DNA of 64,000 nt from assembly GCA_009363175.1 (NCBI GenBank), contig CP045205.1:310001-374000 (forward strand), read 5' to 3'. This document shows, one piece after another, positions 35,647-45,424 of the stretch; the first letter of the stretch is position 1, and every line of letters begins with the position of its first letter. The notes under the pieces were generated by a model. That model did no database searches, had not been told where the DNA came from, and was given only the letters and a program-made list of their open reading frames with translations. This DNA comes from Citrobacter telavivensis (GTDB lineage Bacteria > Pseudomonadota > Gammaproteobacteria > Enterobacterales > Enterobacteriaceae). Position numbers and translations under genes: made by a program.

Positions 35647-36243
35647 ATGGCAGAAAAACAAACTGCGAAAAGGAATCGTCGCGAAGAAATACTTCAGTCT
35701 CTGGCGCTGATGCTGGAATCCAGCGATGGAAGCCAGCGCATCACAACGGCAAAACTGGCGGCTTCTGTCGGCGTTTCCGAAGCGGCGTTGTACCGCCACT
35801 TTCCCAGCAAGACACGCATGTTCGATAGCCTGATTGAGTTTATCGAAGACAGCCTGATCACCCGTATCAATTTGATTCTGAAAGATGAAAAAGATACCCA
35901 CGCGCGTCTGCGTCTGATCGTGTTATTGATCCTGGGTTTCGGTGAGCGCAATCCCGGCCTGACGCGTATCCTGACCGGGCATGCGCTGATGTTTGAACAG
36001 GATCGTCTGCAAGGGCGTATCAATCAACTGTTCGAACGCATTGAAGCACAACTGCGCCAGGTGCTGCGGGAAAAGCGGATGCGCGAAGGTGAAGGATACG
36101 TGACGGATGAAACGTTGCTGGCAAGCCAGTTACTTGCCTTCTGCGAAGGTATGCTGTCGCGCTTCGTGCGTAGTGAATTCAAATACCGTCCAACGGATGA
36201 TTTTGATGCCCGCTGGCCACTGCTCGCCTCACAACTGCAGTAA
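35647..36243 (+). CDS. slmA: Nucleoid occlusion factor SlmA
   Basis: TetR-family DNA-binding protein that blocks FtsZ ring assembly over the chromosome. The ATG at 35647 gives 198 aa (MAEKQTAKRNRREEI), the E. coli length. The N-terminal helix-turn-helix is ITTAKLAASVGVSEAALYRHFPSK; the rest is the helical FtsZ-interacting domain. It is followed by a REP-like palindrome and convergent pyrE. Confidence 0.97.
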   Translation: MAEKQTAKRNRREEILQSLALMLESSDGSQRITTAKLAASVGVSEAALYRHFPSKTRMFDSLIEFIEDSLITRINLILKDEKDTHARLRLIVLLILGFGERNPGLTRILTGHALMFEQDRLQGRINQLFERIEAQLRQVLREKRMREGEGYVTDETLLASQLLAFCEGMLSRFVRSEFKYRPTDDFDARWPLLASQLQ

Positions 36244-36248
36244 TGCTT

Positions 36249-36274
36249 GCCGGATAGCGCGCGCGTTATCCGGC
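36249..36274. repeat. REP-like palindrome between slmA and pyrE
   Basis: Perfect 8-bp arms GCCGGATA (36249-36256) and TATCCGGC (36267-36274) around a GC-rich centre, typical of an enterobacterial REP element between convergent genes. Confidence 0.7.
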
Positions 36275-36282
36275 CATTCTGG

Positions 36283-36924
36283 TTAAACGCCAAACGCTTC
36301 CCGATACGCCCGCACCGCCGCCAGATGTTTTGCCATTTCCGGCTTCTCTTCCAGATAGGCAATCAGGTCTTTCAGGGTGATGATAGAAATCACCTTACAG
36401 CCATAATCGCGCTCGACTTCCTGAATGGCGGAAATCTCGCCACGCCCCCGCTCCTGACGATCCAAAGAGATCAGCACGCCAGCCAGCGTCGCGCCATTGG
36501 CCTGGATGATTTCCATCGATTCCCGGATTGCCGTACCGGCAGTGATCACGTCATCCACCAGCATCACGCGGCCCTGCAGTGCGCTGCCAACCAGATTGCC
36601 ACCTTCGCCATGATCTTTAGCTTCTTTGCGGTTAAAGCAGTACGGCAGGTCTTTGTCGTGATGCTCCGCCAGCGCGACCGCCGTGGTGGTTGCAATCGGA
36701 ATACCTTTGTAAGCCGGGCCAAAAAGCAGATCAAACTCAATGCCAGAATCCACCAACGCTTCGGCGTAAAAACGACCTAACAGTGCCAAATCGCGCCCGG
36801 TATTAAACAGCCCGGCGTTGAAGAAATAGGGGCTCTTTCGCCCGGATTTCAGCGTGAATTCGCCAAACTTGAGTACCTGTTTGTTAAGCGCAAACTCAAT
36901 AAACTGGCGTTGATAGGGTTTCAT
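36283..36924 (-). CDS. pyrE: Orotate phosphoribosyltransferase
   Basis: Makes orotidine-5'-phosphate from orotate and PRPP in pyrimidine synthesis. The start MKPYQRQFIEF gives 213 aa, the E. coli length. It is a type I PRTase fold with the PRPP-binding motif VMLVDDVITAGTA and the flexible loop NRKEAKDHGEGG. It is cotranscribed with rph, separated by an attenuator at 36971-36998. Confidence 0.97.
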   Translation of the reverse strand: MKPYQRQFIEFALNKQVLKFGEFTLKSGRKSPYFFNAGLFNTGRDLALLGRFYAEALVDSGIEFDLLFGPAYKGIPIATTTAVALAEHHDKDLPYCFNRKEAKDHGEGGNLVGSALQGRVMLVDDVITAGTAIRESMEIIQANGATLAGVLISLDRQERGRGEISAIQEVERDYGCKVISIITLKDLIAYLEEKPEMAKHLAAVRAYREAFGV

Positions 36925-36970
36925 GGATTCGCTCCTCATTTCACTTTCATCATTGACAAAATCTACGGAC

Positions 36971-36998
36971 AAAAAAAAGGCGACTCATTGGTCGCCTT
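36971..36998 (-). terminator. pyrE attenuator (UTP-sensitive)
   Basis: On the minus strand AAGGCGAC pairs with GTCGCCTT around a 6-base loop, and eight T follow. It starts within 5 bases of the rph stop. In E. coli, high UTP uncouples ribosomes translating rph from polymerase so this terminator acts; low UTP couples them and pyrE is read. The layout here is the same. Confidence 0.93.
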
Positions 36999-37002
36999 AA
37001 AA

Positions 37003-37719
37003 TCAATTTTCTAACGCCGCCTTCTGCGTCGTGACAATGGATTCGATTCCCCCTCGGGCCAGTGCCAACAAGGTGAGAAGTTCTTCATGGCTGAACGGCT
37101 CGCCTTCTGCCGTCCCCTGCACTTCAATGATGCGCCCGTCTTCGGTCATCACCACGTTCATGTCGGTTTCCGCCGCCGAGTCTTCAACATACTCCAGATC
37201 GCAGAGCGCTTCGCCGTTGACGATCCCCACAGATACTGCCGCAACCATCCCTTTCATTGGGTTGGTTTTCAGCTTACCGCTTGCCACCAGCTTGTTCAGC
37301 GCATCCGCCAGCGCAACGCAGGCTCCGGTAATGGAAGCGGTACGCGTGCCGCCATCGGCCTGGATCACGTCGCAGTCCAAAGTGATGGTAAATTCACCCA
37401 ACGTTTTGAGATCGACCGCAGCACGCAGCGCACGGGCGATCAGACGTTGAATCTCCATCGTACGACCGCCCTGCTTGCCCTTTGCTGCTTCGCGCGCGTT
37501 ACGGGTATGCGTTGCACGCGGCAACATGCCATATTCAGCGGTGATCCAGCCCTGGCCCTGACCTTTCAGAAAACGCGGTACGCCTTCTTCAATCGAGGCT
37601 GTGCACAGCACTTTGGTATCGCCAAATTCGACCAGCACCGAGCCTTCAGCATGTTTTGTATAGTTACGGGTCAGGGTTACGGGACGCACCTGATTAGCGC
37701 TACGGCCTGCTGGACGCAT
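37003..37719 (-). CDS. rph: Ribonuclease PH (full-length)
   Basis: Phosphate-dependent 3' exonuclease that trims tRNA and structured RNA ends; its translation also controls the pyrE attenuator. The reading frame is intact at 238 aa, unlike the frameshifted K-12 allele. RPAGRSANQVRPV at the N-terminus, the phosphate-binding TRTASITGA region and the MNVVMTEDGRIIEVQGTAEGEPFS segment are present. Confidence 0.97.
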   Translation of the reverse strand: MRPAGRSANQVRPVTLTRNYTKHAEGSVLVEFGDTKVLCTASIEEGVPRFLKGQGQGWITAEYGMLPRATHTRNAREAAKGKQGGRTMEIQRLIARALRAAVDLKTLGEFTITLDCDVIQADGGTRTASITGACVALADALNKLVASGKLKTNPMKGMVAAVSVGIVNGEALCDLEYVEDSAAETDMNVVMTEDGRIIEVQGTAEGEPFSHEELLTLLALARGGIESIVTTQKAALEN

Positions 37720-37844
37720 ATTGAGATCTCCGGCTTGAAACGAATGTGGCTGCGCATTATACGGACTTCCAGCTGTTATTCCTATCCTGACAAGGCCGGG
37801 ATGGCTATAATCCCCCCATCTCTCCTTTAAAAACAGGAACGTCT

Positions 37845-38708
37845 ATGATCCGCAGTATGACAGCCTACGCCCGGCGTGAAATCAAGGGTGAATGGGGTAG
37901 CGCCACCTGGGAAATGCGCTCGGTAAACCAGCGTTATCTGGAAACTTACTTTCGTCTGCCGGAACAGTTCCGTAGCCTTGAACCTGTTGTTCGTGAACGC
38001 ATCCGTACGCGCCTGACGCGCGGTAAAGTCGAGTGCATGCTGCGCTTTGAGCCCGATGCGAGCGCGCAGGGCGAGCTCATCCTGAATGAAAAGCTCGCAA
38101 AACAACTCGTGAACGCGGCCAACTGGGTCAAAATGCAGAGCGATGAAGGAGAAATCAATCCAGTCGATATCCTTCGCTGGCCTGGCGTCATGGCGGCACA
38201 GGAACAGGATCTTGATGCCATTGCGGCTGAAATCCTGACCGCACTGGACGGTACGCTTGACGATTTCATCGTTGCCCGCGAAACGGAAGGTCAGGCTCTG
38301 AAAGCGCTGATCGAACAACGTCTGGAAGGTGTCAGCGCTGAAGTCATTAAAGTTCGCGCCCATATGCCAGAAATTCTGCAATGGCAGCGTGAACGTCTGG
38401 TCGCTAAGCTCGAGGACGCTCAGGTCCAGTTGGAGAATAACCGTCTGGAGCAAGAACTGGTCCTGATGGCACAGCGCATCGATGTGGCAGAAGAACTGGA
38501 TCGCCTGGAAGCCCACGTCAAAGAAACCTACAACATCCTGAAGAAAAAAGAGGCGGTGGGTCGCCGTCTGGACTTCATGATGCAGGAATTCAACCGCGAG
38601 TCGAATACGCTGGCGTCTAAATCCATCAATGCCGAAGTGACCAATTCCGCGATTGAACTGAAAGTCCTGATCGAGCAAATGCGCGAGCAGATCCAGAATA
38701 TCGAGTAA
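37845..38708 (+). CDS. yicC: YicC, endoribonuclease family protein
   Basis: A 287-aa cytosolic protein, the E. coli length, of the YicC/YloC family, members of which are reported to act as endoribonucleases. It begins MIRSMTAYARREIKGEWG, with the WEMRSVNQRYLE segment and the C-terminal GRRLDFMMQEFNRESNTLASKS stretch that carries conserved acidic residues. It is divergent from rph and ends at a strong terminator. Confidence 0.94.
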   Translation: MIRSMTAYARREIKGEWGSATWEMRSVNQRYLETYFRLPEQFRSLEPVVRERIRTRLTRGKVECMLRFEPDASAQGELILNEKLAKQLVNAANWVKMQSDEGEINPVDILRWPGVMAAQEQDLDAIAAEILTALDGTLDDFIVARETEGQALKALIEQRLEGVSAEVIKVRAHMPEILQWQRERLVAKLEDAQVQLENNRLEQELVLMAQRIDVAEELDRLEAHVKETYNILKKKEAVGRRLDFMMQEFNRESNTLASKSINAEVTNSAIELKVLIEQMREQIQNIE

Positions 38709-38720
38709 AGTGTCTTTCCG

Positions 38721-38756
38721 CGTAGCCCGTCAGTCGATGGCGGTGCTACGTTTTTT
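38721..38756 (+). terminator. Rho-independent terminator after yicC
   Basis: CGTAGC (38721-38726) pairs with GCTACG (38745-38750), with additional CCG/CGG pairing inside, followed by six T. Confidence 0.88.
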
Positions 38757-38963
38757 CGCAAGTCTCGCTGACTCTCACACATTTTCAGGTTAGTTTTTCT
38801 TATCCATTTTACTGACGAAAAAATCCTCACATCCCATACTACTTCATCAAAACAGTAATTTCGCATTACCTGACATTATTAAAAATCACTCGCCTTAGAA
38901 AATCTCAATCGTGACGATGAGTGCAAGTCGTTACTCTTTGTCCCCTAAATACTGGGGGGAGTC

Positions 38964-39581
38964 ATGCTGTTACATGTTTTGTACCTGATAGGAATCACTG
39001 CCGAAGCCATGACCGGTGCACTGGCGGCGGGTCGCCGTCGGATGGATACATTCGGCGTTATCATTATTGCCACCGCGACGGCCATCGGCGGCGGCTCTGT
39101 CCGCGATATTCTGCTCGGGCACTATCCTCTGGGTTGGGTTAAACATCCCGAATACGTAATTATTGTCGCCACGGCGGCGGTCTTAACGACTATTGTGGCT
39201 CCCGTCATGCCCTATCTGCGCAAGGTGTTCCTGGTACTGGATGCCTTAGGCCTGGTCGTCTTTTCCATCATTGGCGCCCAGGTGGCCCTGGATATGGGGC
39301 ATGGGCCGATCATTGCCGTCGTAGCGGCGGTTACCACCGGCGTCTTCGGTGGAGTGTTGCGCGATATGTTCTGTAAGCGTATTCCGCTCGTTTTCCAGAA
39401 AGAGTTGTACGCCGGCGTCTCATTCGCCTCTGCCGTGCTTTACATCATCCTGCAACACTATGTTTCCAATCAGGATATCGTGGTTATCTCAACCCTGATG
39501 TTTGGCTTTGTCGCCCGACTCCTGGCGCTGCGCCTTAAGCTGGGTTTGCCCGTGTTTTACTACCGCCACGAAAGCCACTAA
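38964..39581 (+). CDS. yicG: YicG, TRIC-family (UPF0126) membrane protein
   Basis: A 205-aa inner-membrane protein with seven hydrophobic segments made of two tandem UPF0126/TRIC repeats, each with a Gly-rich kink (GGGSVRDILLG and GGVLRDMFCK). Bacterial homologues form cation channels; the YicG substrate is not shown by sequence. K-12 has dinD between yicC and yicG; here the gap is non-coding. Its 3' end overlaps convergent ligB by 4 bases. Confidence 0.93.
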   Translation: MLLHVLYLIGITAEAMTGALAAGRRRMDTFGVIIIATATAIGGGSVRDILLGHYPLGWVKHPEYVIIVATAAVLTTIVAPVMPYLRKVFLVLDALGLVVFSIIGAQVALDMGHGPIIAVVAAVTTGVFGGVLRDMFCKRIPLVFQKELYAGVSFASAVLYIILQHYVSNQDIVVISTLMFGFVARLLALRLKLGLPVFYYRHESH

Positions 39582-41263
39582 GGGATAAAGCTCTCAATGT
39601 GCTGGGCCGCCAGCCAGTGGCTCAGTTGCTTAACTTCCGCGTTGTCCAGCCATGCCATCACCTGACGTGCGCGACGCGGGCCGACCGCCGGAAGTTGTTG
39701 CCAGTACGATTCCGTTCGCCCTGACAACTGCAGCCACGAACGATCGCCGCTGGCATTGAGCGCCGTCTGGGGTAACGGGATGCCCAGCGCCAGTATCCAG
39801 CGAATAAACGGCTGTTTTCTCACCAGATTAAACTGATGCCACACCTGCTCACTCTTCGCATTCGCAAAGCCCGGCGTGTGCTGAATCTGCTCCTGAGTTA
39901 AAGCCAGCCACGAAAAGATATGCTCAAAGTGATGCTGTTGATGAAGCGCCCGCCAGCCTGCCTCACCCACACCGTCTAACTGTAAAACAGCACCAGAGCC
40001 CGCCCAGACGAGGCGCGAGATAAACTGCTCCTGACACGATGCAGAAGCAAAAAAGCAGGTCAATGCGTTGAAGCGATTTTCAGGCGGCATCGGTTTAGTC
40101 CGTTCCGAACTCCGCCAGACGACATCGTCAATACGCGGGATCCCCTGTCCGGCAAGACTCACCAGGATCCGATCGCCTGGGGCAATATCCCACTCTTCCC
40201 AGCGGGTTACGGAACCGATATTCACCCGCTGTACCCGTTTATCGTCCAGCATGACGGGAGCGAGTGTCGCCACAACGGCGATTTTTCCGCTTTTGCCGAC
40301 CGTAAACTGAATCGCTGTGACCTCAGCCACCTGCGCAACGGGCGGGTATTTCCAGGCGACCAGCCAACTCCCTTGTCCCGGTAACCACTGGCGGGACGCC
40401 GGCTCTTTGCTCATCCGCACAACGACCCCATCGGTGACAAAGGGCAAAGCGGACGTCCACCAGTGCGTACGCGCCCGTTCCACTGACTCAACATTGTCTG
40501 CCGGCAGCGTGAATTTTTTCGCGAGCGTAAACCCCGCCGCACTCAACTGGTTTACTCTTTCGGACATTGTCTGCGGGCCATCAGGCCATGCCCAGATAAA
40601 AATCCCCAGTGATGATAAGTCACTGACGTTGCCCTTGCGCATCAACAGACCCGCGACCTTCGAACGGGCATTCATTCCGCCCATTTTTTGCTGGATATGC
40701 CCTTCCTGTTGCAGAAAGATCTCGCCCTGCAACACGCTATTTGCCAGCGCACCCACCACAGTTTGCGGCACAGCAGGAATCTGTTGTACTTTTTGCGTCC
40801 AGTCTTCGCCTTTCAGGCCATCGCCACGGCTGATCGCCTGGGTCAGTTTGCCCTGCTGATATTTCAGCGTAACCGCCACGCCATCAACCTTCGGCTGTAC
40901 CCACAAATCGTTGTGCTCGCGCATCCATTGCTGCATTGCTCGCTTGTCTGCCAGCTTTTGCACTCCGGTATGGGCGACAGGATGGGGGATCGTACCGCCT
41001 GGCGAGGGCAACGTCAGGCTGGGCGGGTCGTCGTCAGCAAAGCAATGCTGCCACTGGAGCAGTTGCGCATGCAGCTGATCGTAGACGCCATCCTCAACCG
41101 CGCTAACGCCCTCTTTCCAGTAGGCGTCATCCCACTGTGTAATTTGCTGTTGCAAACGAGAGATCTCCTCGTGGGCTCTGGCCGCCGACCATACCGGGCA
41201 TATCGCCAGAACCTGCGAGTGCCACAACCACAACCCCATCAATATCGCTGTCCCTGTTTTCAT
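39578..41263 (-). CDS. ligB: NAD+-dependent DNA ligase LigB
   Basis: Second, non-essential NAD-dependent ligase of enterics. The start at MKTGTAIL (561 aa; E. coli 560) has GGAGG 7 bases upstream. A signal-like hydrophobic N-terminus (ILMGLWLWHSQVLA) precedes the adenylation domain with the Lys motif VQPKVDGVA, then the OB fold and a helix-hairpin-helix region (LDGVGEAGWRAL). The zinc finger and BRCT domain of LigA are missing, as is usual for LigB. Confidence 0.94.
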   Translation of the reverse strand: MKTGTAILMGLWLWHSQVLAICPVWSAARAHEEISRLQQQITQWDDAYWKEGVSAVEDGVYDQLHAQLLQWQHCFADDDPPSLTLPSPGGTIPHPVAHTGVQKLADKRAMQQWMREHNDLWVQPKVDGVAVTLKYQQGKLTQAISRGDGLKGEDWTQKVQQIPAVPQTVVGALANSVLQGEIFLQQEGHIQQKMGGMNARSKVAGLLMRKGNVSDLSSLGIFIWAWPDGPQTMSERVNQLSAAGFTLAKKFTLPADNVESVERARTHWWTSALPFVTDGVVVRMSKEPASRQWLPGQGSWLVAWKYPPVAQVAEVTAIQFTVGKSGKIAVVATLAPVMLDDKRVQRVNIGSVTRWEEWDIAPGDRILVSLAGQGIPRIDDVVWRSSERTKPMPPENRFNALTCFFASASCQEQFISRLVWAGSGAVLQLDGVGEAGWRALHQQHHFEHIFSWLALTQEQIQHTPGFANAKSEQVWHQFNLVRKQPFIRWILALGIPLPQTALNASGDRSWLQLSGRTESYWQQLPAVGPRRARQVMAWLDNAEVKQLSHWLAAQHIESFIP

Positions 41264-41510
41264 CGCCACCTCCGTTGTACGTTGCCAGGCAGATATAGCG
41301 CGTTGCGTGACCTACGCCGAGTGACAAAAGTTAAGATTGCGTACAGGCTTCCAACGATTCCTCTCATTTGCAGCGAATGTTGCGTAAATCAGGAAACTGG
41401 CGCGCAAAAAGCAATAATCTGGCGCAAAAAGTGTGACAAAGGCTACGTCGCGTAGCGGCGACGTGTATAATAAGCCCGTATGTAGGTTCATTTTCGATAA
41501 TCACATACGT

Positions 41511-42143
<633 letters not shown>

Positions 42144-42197
42144 ACCCACTTTCAGTATCATGCCCAGTCATTTCTTCACCTGTGGAGCATTTTAAGT

Positions 42198-42473
42198 ATG
42201 GCACGCGTAACTGTTCAGGACGCTGTAGAGAAAATTGGTAACCGTTTTGACCTAGTACTGGTCGCCGCGCGTCGCGCTCGTCAGATGCAGGTAGGCGGAA
42301 AGGATCCGCTCGTACCGGAAGAAAACGATAAAACTACCGTAATCGCGCTGCGCGAAATCGAAGAAGGTCTGATCAATAACCAGATCCTCGACGTACGTGA
42401 GCGCCAGGAACAGCAAGAGCAGGAAGCCGCTGAAATACAAGCCGTAACCGCAATTGCTGAAGGTCGTCGTTAA
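42198..42473 (+). CDS. rpoZ: RNA polymerase omega subunit
   Basis: A 91-aa subunit that helps fold beta' and forms one ppGpp-binding site with it. It is identical in length to E. coli and begins MARVTVQDAVEKIGNRFDLVL; the conserved AARRAR motif and the acidic C-terminal tail are present. It lies just before spoT, the ppGpp hydrolase. Confidence 0.98.
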   Translation: MARVTVQDAVEKIGNRFDLVLVAARRARQMQVGGKDPLVPEENDKTTVIALREIEEGLINNQILDVRERQEQQEQEAAEIQAVTAIAEGRR

Positions 42474-42491
42474 TCACAAAGCGGGTCGCCC

Positions 42492-44603
42492 TTGTATCTG
42501 TTTGAAAGCCTGAATCAACTGATTCAACACTACCTGCCGGAAGACCAGATCAAACGTCTTCGGCAGGCGTATCTCGTTGCACGTGACGCTCACGAGGGCC
42601 AGACACGTTCAAGCGGTGAACCTTATATCACGCACCCTGTTGCCGTAGCCTGCATTCTGGCCGAAATGAAACTCGACTATGAAACGCTGATGGCTGCACT
42701 GCTGCATGACGTGATCGAAGATACTCCCGCCACCTACCAGGACATGGAACAGCTTTTTGGTAAAAGCGTTGCTGAACTGGTAGAGGGGGTATCGAAGCTT
42801 GATAAACTTAAGTTCCGCGATAAGAAAGAGGCGCAGGCCGAAAACTTTCGCAAGATGATTATGGCGATGGTGCAGGATATCCGCGTCATTCTCATCAAAC
42901 TCGCCGACCGCACTCACAATATGCGCACGCTGGGCTCATTACGCCCGGACAAACGTCGCCGCATCGCTCGTGAAACCCTCGAAATTTATAGCCCGCTGGC
43001 GCATCGTTTAGGTATTCATCACATTAAAACCGAGCTCGAAGAACTGGGTTTTGAGGCGCTGTACCCGAACCGCTATCGCGTGATTAAAGAGGTGGTTAAA
43101 GCCGCACGTGGCAACCGTAAAGAGATGATCCAAAAAATCCTCTCTGAAATCGAAGGGCGTCTGCAGGAAGCGGGTATTCCGTGCCGTGTGAGTGGTCGTG
43201 AGAAGCACCTCTATTCCATCTATTGCAAGATGGTGCTTAAAGAGCAGCGTTTTCACTCAATCATGGATATCTACGCGTTTCGCGTTATCGTTCATGACGC
43301 CGACACCTGTTATCGCGTGCTCGGTCAGATGCACAGCCTCTATAAGCCGCGTCCTGGACGGGTAAAAGACTATATCGCGATTCCAAAAGCGAACGGCTAT
43401 CAGTCTTTGCACACGTCGATGATCGGCCCGCACGGCGTCCCGGTTGAAGTCCAGATCCGTACAGAGGATATGGACCAGATGGCGGAAATGGGGGTCGCGG
43501 CGCACTGGGCTTATAAAGAGCACGGTGAAACCAGCACTACCGCGCAGATTCGTGCCCAGCGCTGGATGCAAAGCCTGTTGGAACTGCAGCAAAGCGCCGG
43601 TAGCTCGTTTGAATTTATCGAGAGCGTGAAATCCGATCTTTTCCCGGATGAGATTTACGTTTTCACACCGGAAGGGCGCATTGTCGAACTGCCTGCCGGT
43701 GCAACACCCGTCGACTTTGCCTATGCGGTGCATACCGATATTGGCCATGCCTGTGTGGGCGCGCGCGTCGACAGACAGCCCTACCCACTGTCGCAGCCGC
43801 TGACCAGCGGTCAGACGGTCGAAATCATTACCGCGCCGGGGGCACGCCCGAACGCCGCATGGCTTAACTTTGTCGTCAGTTCAAAAGCCCGCGCCAAGAT
43901 CCGCCAGTTGCTGAAAAACCTCAAACGCGATGATTCCGTCAGTCTGGGACGCCGCCTGCTCAACCATGCGTTGGGTGGCAGTCGTAAGCTTGCCGAGATC
44001 CCGCAAGAAAGCATTCAGCGCGAACTTGAGCGGATGAAACTCGCGACGCTTGACGACCTGCTGGCAGAAATTGGCCTCGGCAATGCCATGAGCGTGGTGG
44101 TGGCGAAAAACCTGCAACAGGGTGATGCCTCTGCAATCCAGTCTGCGGCGCCGGGCCACGGTCATTTGCCCATCAAAGGCGCAGATGGTGTGCTGATTAC
44201 CTTTGCCAAGTGCTGTCGTCCGATTCCTGGCGATCCGATCATTGCCCACGTCAGTCCGGGTAAAGGTCTGGTCATCCACCATGAATCCTGCCGTAACATC
44301 CGTGGTTACCAAAAAGAGCCAGAGAAGTTTATGGCGGTGGAATGGGACAAAGAGACGGAGCAGGAATTCATCACCGAAATCAAAGTGGATATGTTTAACC
44401 ATCAGGGTGCACTGGCTAACCTGACGGCGGCGATCAACACCACGACCTCTAATATTCAGAGTCTGAATACCGAAGAGAAAGATGGTCGCGTCTACAGCGC
44501 CTTTATTCGCCTAACCGCGCGCGATCGCGTGCACCTGGCGAACATCATGCGCAAAATTCGCGTGATGCCAGACGTGATAAAAGTCACCCGTAACCGAAAT
44601 TAA
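42492..44603 (+). CDS. spoT: Bifunctional (p)ppGpp synthetase/hydrolase SpoT
   Basis: Mainly degrades (p)ppGpp and makes it weakly under carbon, iron or fatty-acid stress. It has 703 aa (E. coli 702) and starts at TTG as in E. coli, 18 bases after rpoZ. The domains in order are HD hydrolase (ITHPVAVACILAE, LLHDVIEDT), synthetase (GREKHLYSIYCKM; the Glu-rich loop region), TGS (DEIYVFTPEGRIVELPAGATPVDFAYAVHT), the helical/zinc-finger region with CCRPIPGD, and a C-terminal ACT domain. Confidence 0.98.
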   Translation: MYLFESLNQLIQHYLPEDQIKRLRQAYLVARDAHEGQTRSSGEPYITHPVAVACILAEMKLDYETLMAALLHDVIEDTPATYQDMEQLFGKSVAELVEGVSKLDKLKFRDKKEAQAENFRKMIMAMVQDIRVILIKLADRTHNMRTLGSLRPDKRRRIARETLEIYSPLAHRLGIHHIKTELEELGFEALYPNRYRVIKEVVKAARGNRKEMIQKILSEIEGRLQEAGIPCRVSGREKHLYSIYCKMVLKEQRFHSIMDIYAFRVIVHDADTCYRVLGQMHSLYKPRPGRVKDYIAIPKANGYQSLHTSMIGPHGVPVEVQIRTEDMDQMAEMGVAAHWAYKEHGETSTTAQIRAQRWMQSLLELQQSAGSSFEFIESVKSDLFPDEIYVFTPEGRIVELPAGATPVDFAYAVHTDIGHACVGARVDRQPYPLSQPLTSGQTVEIITAPGARPNAAWLNFVVSSKARAKIRQLLKNLKRDDSVSLGRRLLNHALGGSRKLAEIPQESIQRELERMKLATLDDLLAEIGLGNAMSVVVAKNLQQGDASAIQSAAPGHGHLPIKGADGVLITFAKCCRPIPGDPIIAHVSPGKGLVIHHESCRNIRGYQKEPEKFMAVEWDKETEQEFITEIKVDMFNHQGALANLTAAINTTTSNIQSLNTEEKDGRVYSAFIRLTARDRVHLANIMRKIRVMPDVIKVTRNRN

Positions 44604-44731
44604 CTTATAAACAAAATCATTCGAATTGCAGCAAGGTGGCAAGCGAATGAACCCCCAGGAACGTACAGAAATACGTGAATGGGGTGAGTGAGTGCCGCCA
44701 ACGCCGGGGCAATTTGAAGGATGAAGCGTAT

Positions 44732-45421
44732 ATGAATGCACAGCGTTATGCCCGCATTTGCGAAATGCTCGCCAGGCGCCAGCCGGACCTGACTGTCTGC
44801 ATGGAGCAGGTTCACAAACCTCATAACGTTTCTGCGATCATTCGTACCGCAGATGCCGTTGGCGTCCACGAAGTTCACGCCGTCTGGCCGGGTAGTCGTA
44901 TGCGCACCATGGCCTCGGCGGCGGCAGGAAGCAACAGTTGGGTGCAGGTGAAAACCCACCGCACGATTGGCGACGCGGTCACCCATCTTAAAGGCCGGGG
45001 CATGCAGGTTCTGGCAACGCACCTCTCTGATAACGCTGTCGATTTCCGCGAAATAGATTACACGCGTCCGACCTGTATTCTGATGGGTCAGGAGAAAACC
45101 GGTATTACGCAGGAAGCACTGGATTTGGCGGATCAGGATATCATCATCCCCATGATCGGCATGGTTCAGTCGCTTAACGTTTCCGTCGCCTCTGCGTTGA
45201 TTCTTTACGAAGCACAGCGCCAGCGACAGAACGCCGGAATGTACCTTCGCGAAAACAGCATGTTGCCGGAAGACGAACAGCAGCGCCTGTTGTTTGAGGG
45301 CGGCTACCCGGTGCTGGCAAAAGTCGCCAAACGCAAGGGGCTGCCCTATCCGCATGTCAATCAGCAGGGCCAAATTGAAGCCGATGACGTCTGGTGGTCC
45401 ACCATGCAGGCGGCGAAGTAA
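44732..45421 (+). CDS. trmH: tRNA (guanosine-18 2'-O)-methyltransferase TrmH
   Basis: Methylates G18 in the D-loop of tRNAs. The ATG at 44732 gives 229 aa (MNAQRYARICEML), the E. coli length; upstream in-frame codons are not conserved. It is a SPOUT fold with N-terminal VHKPHNVSAIIRTADAVGVHEV (motif 1, catalytic Arg), LMGQEKTGIT and the knot segment IPMIGMVQSLNVSVASALI. It lies between spoT and recG, 3 bases before recG. Confidence 0.97.
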   Translation: MNAQRYARICEMLARRQPDLTVCMEQVHKPHNVSAIIRTADAVGVHEVHAVWPGSRMRTMASAAAGSNSWVQVKTHRTIGDAVTHLKGRGMQVLATHLSDNAVDFREIDYTRPTCILMGQEKTGITQEALDLADQDIIIPMIGMVQSLNVSVASALILYEAQRQRQNAGMYLRENSMLPEDEQQRLLFEGGYPVLAKVAKRKGLPYPHVNQQGQIEADDVWWSTMQAAK

Positions 45422-45424
45422 ATC

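Noticed and set aside
37827..38678. 283-codon minus-strand open frame opposite yicC
   Set aside because: Shadow of yicC; composition is unlike a real protein and it blocks the yicC promoter region.
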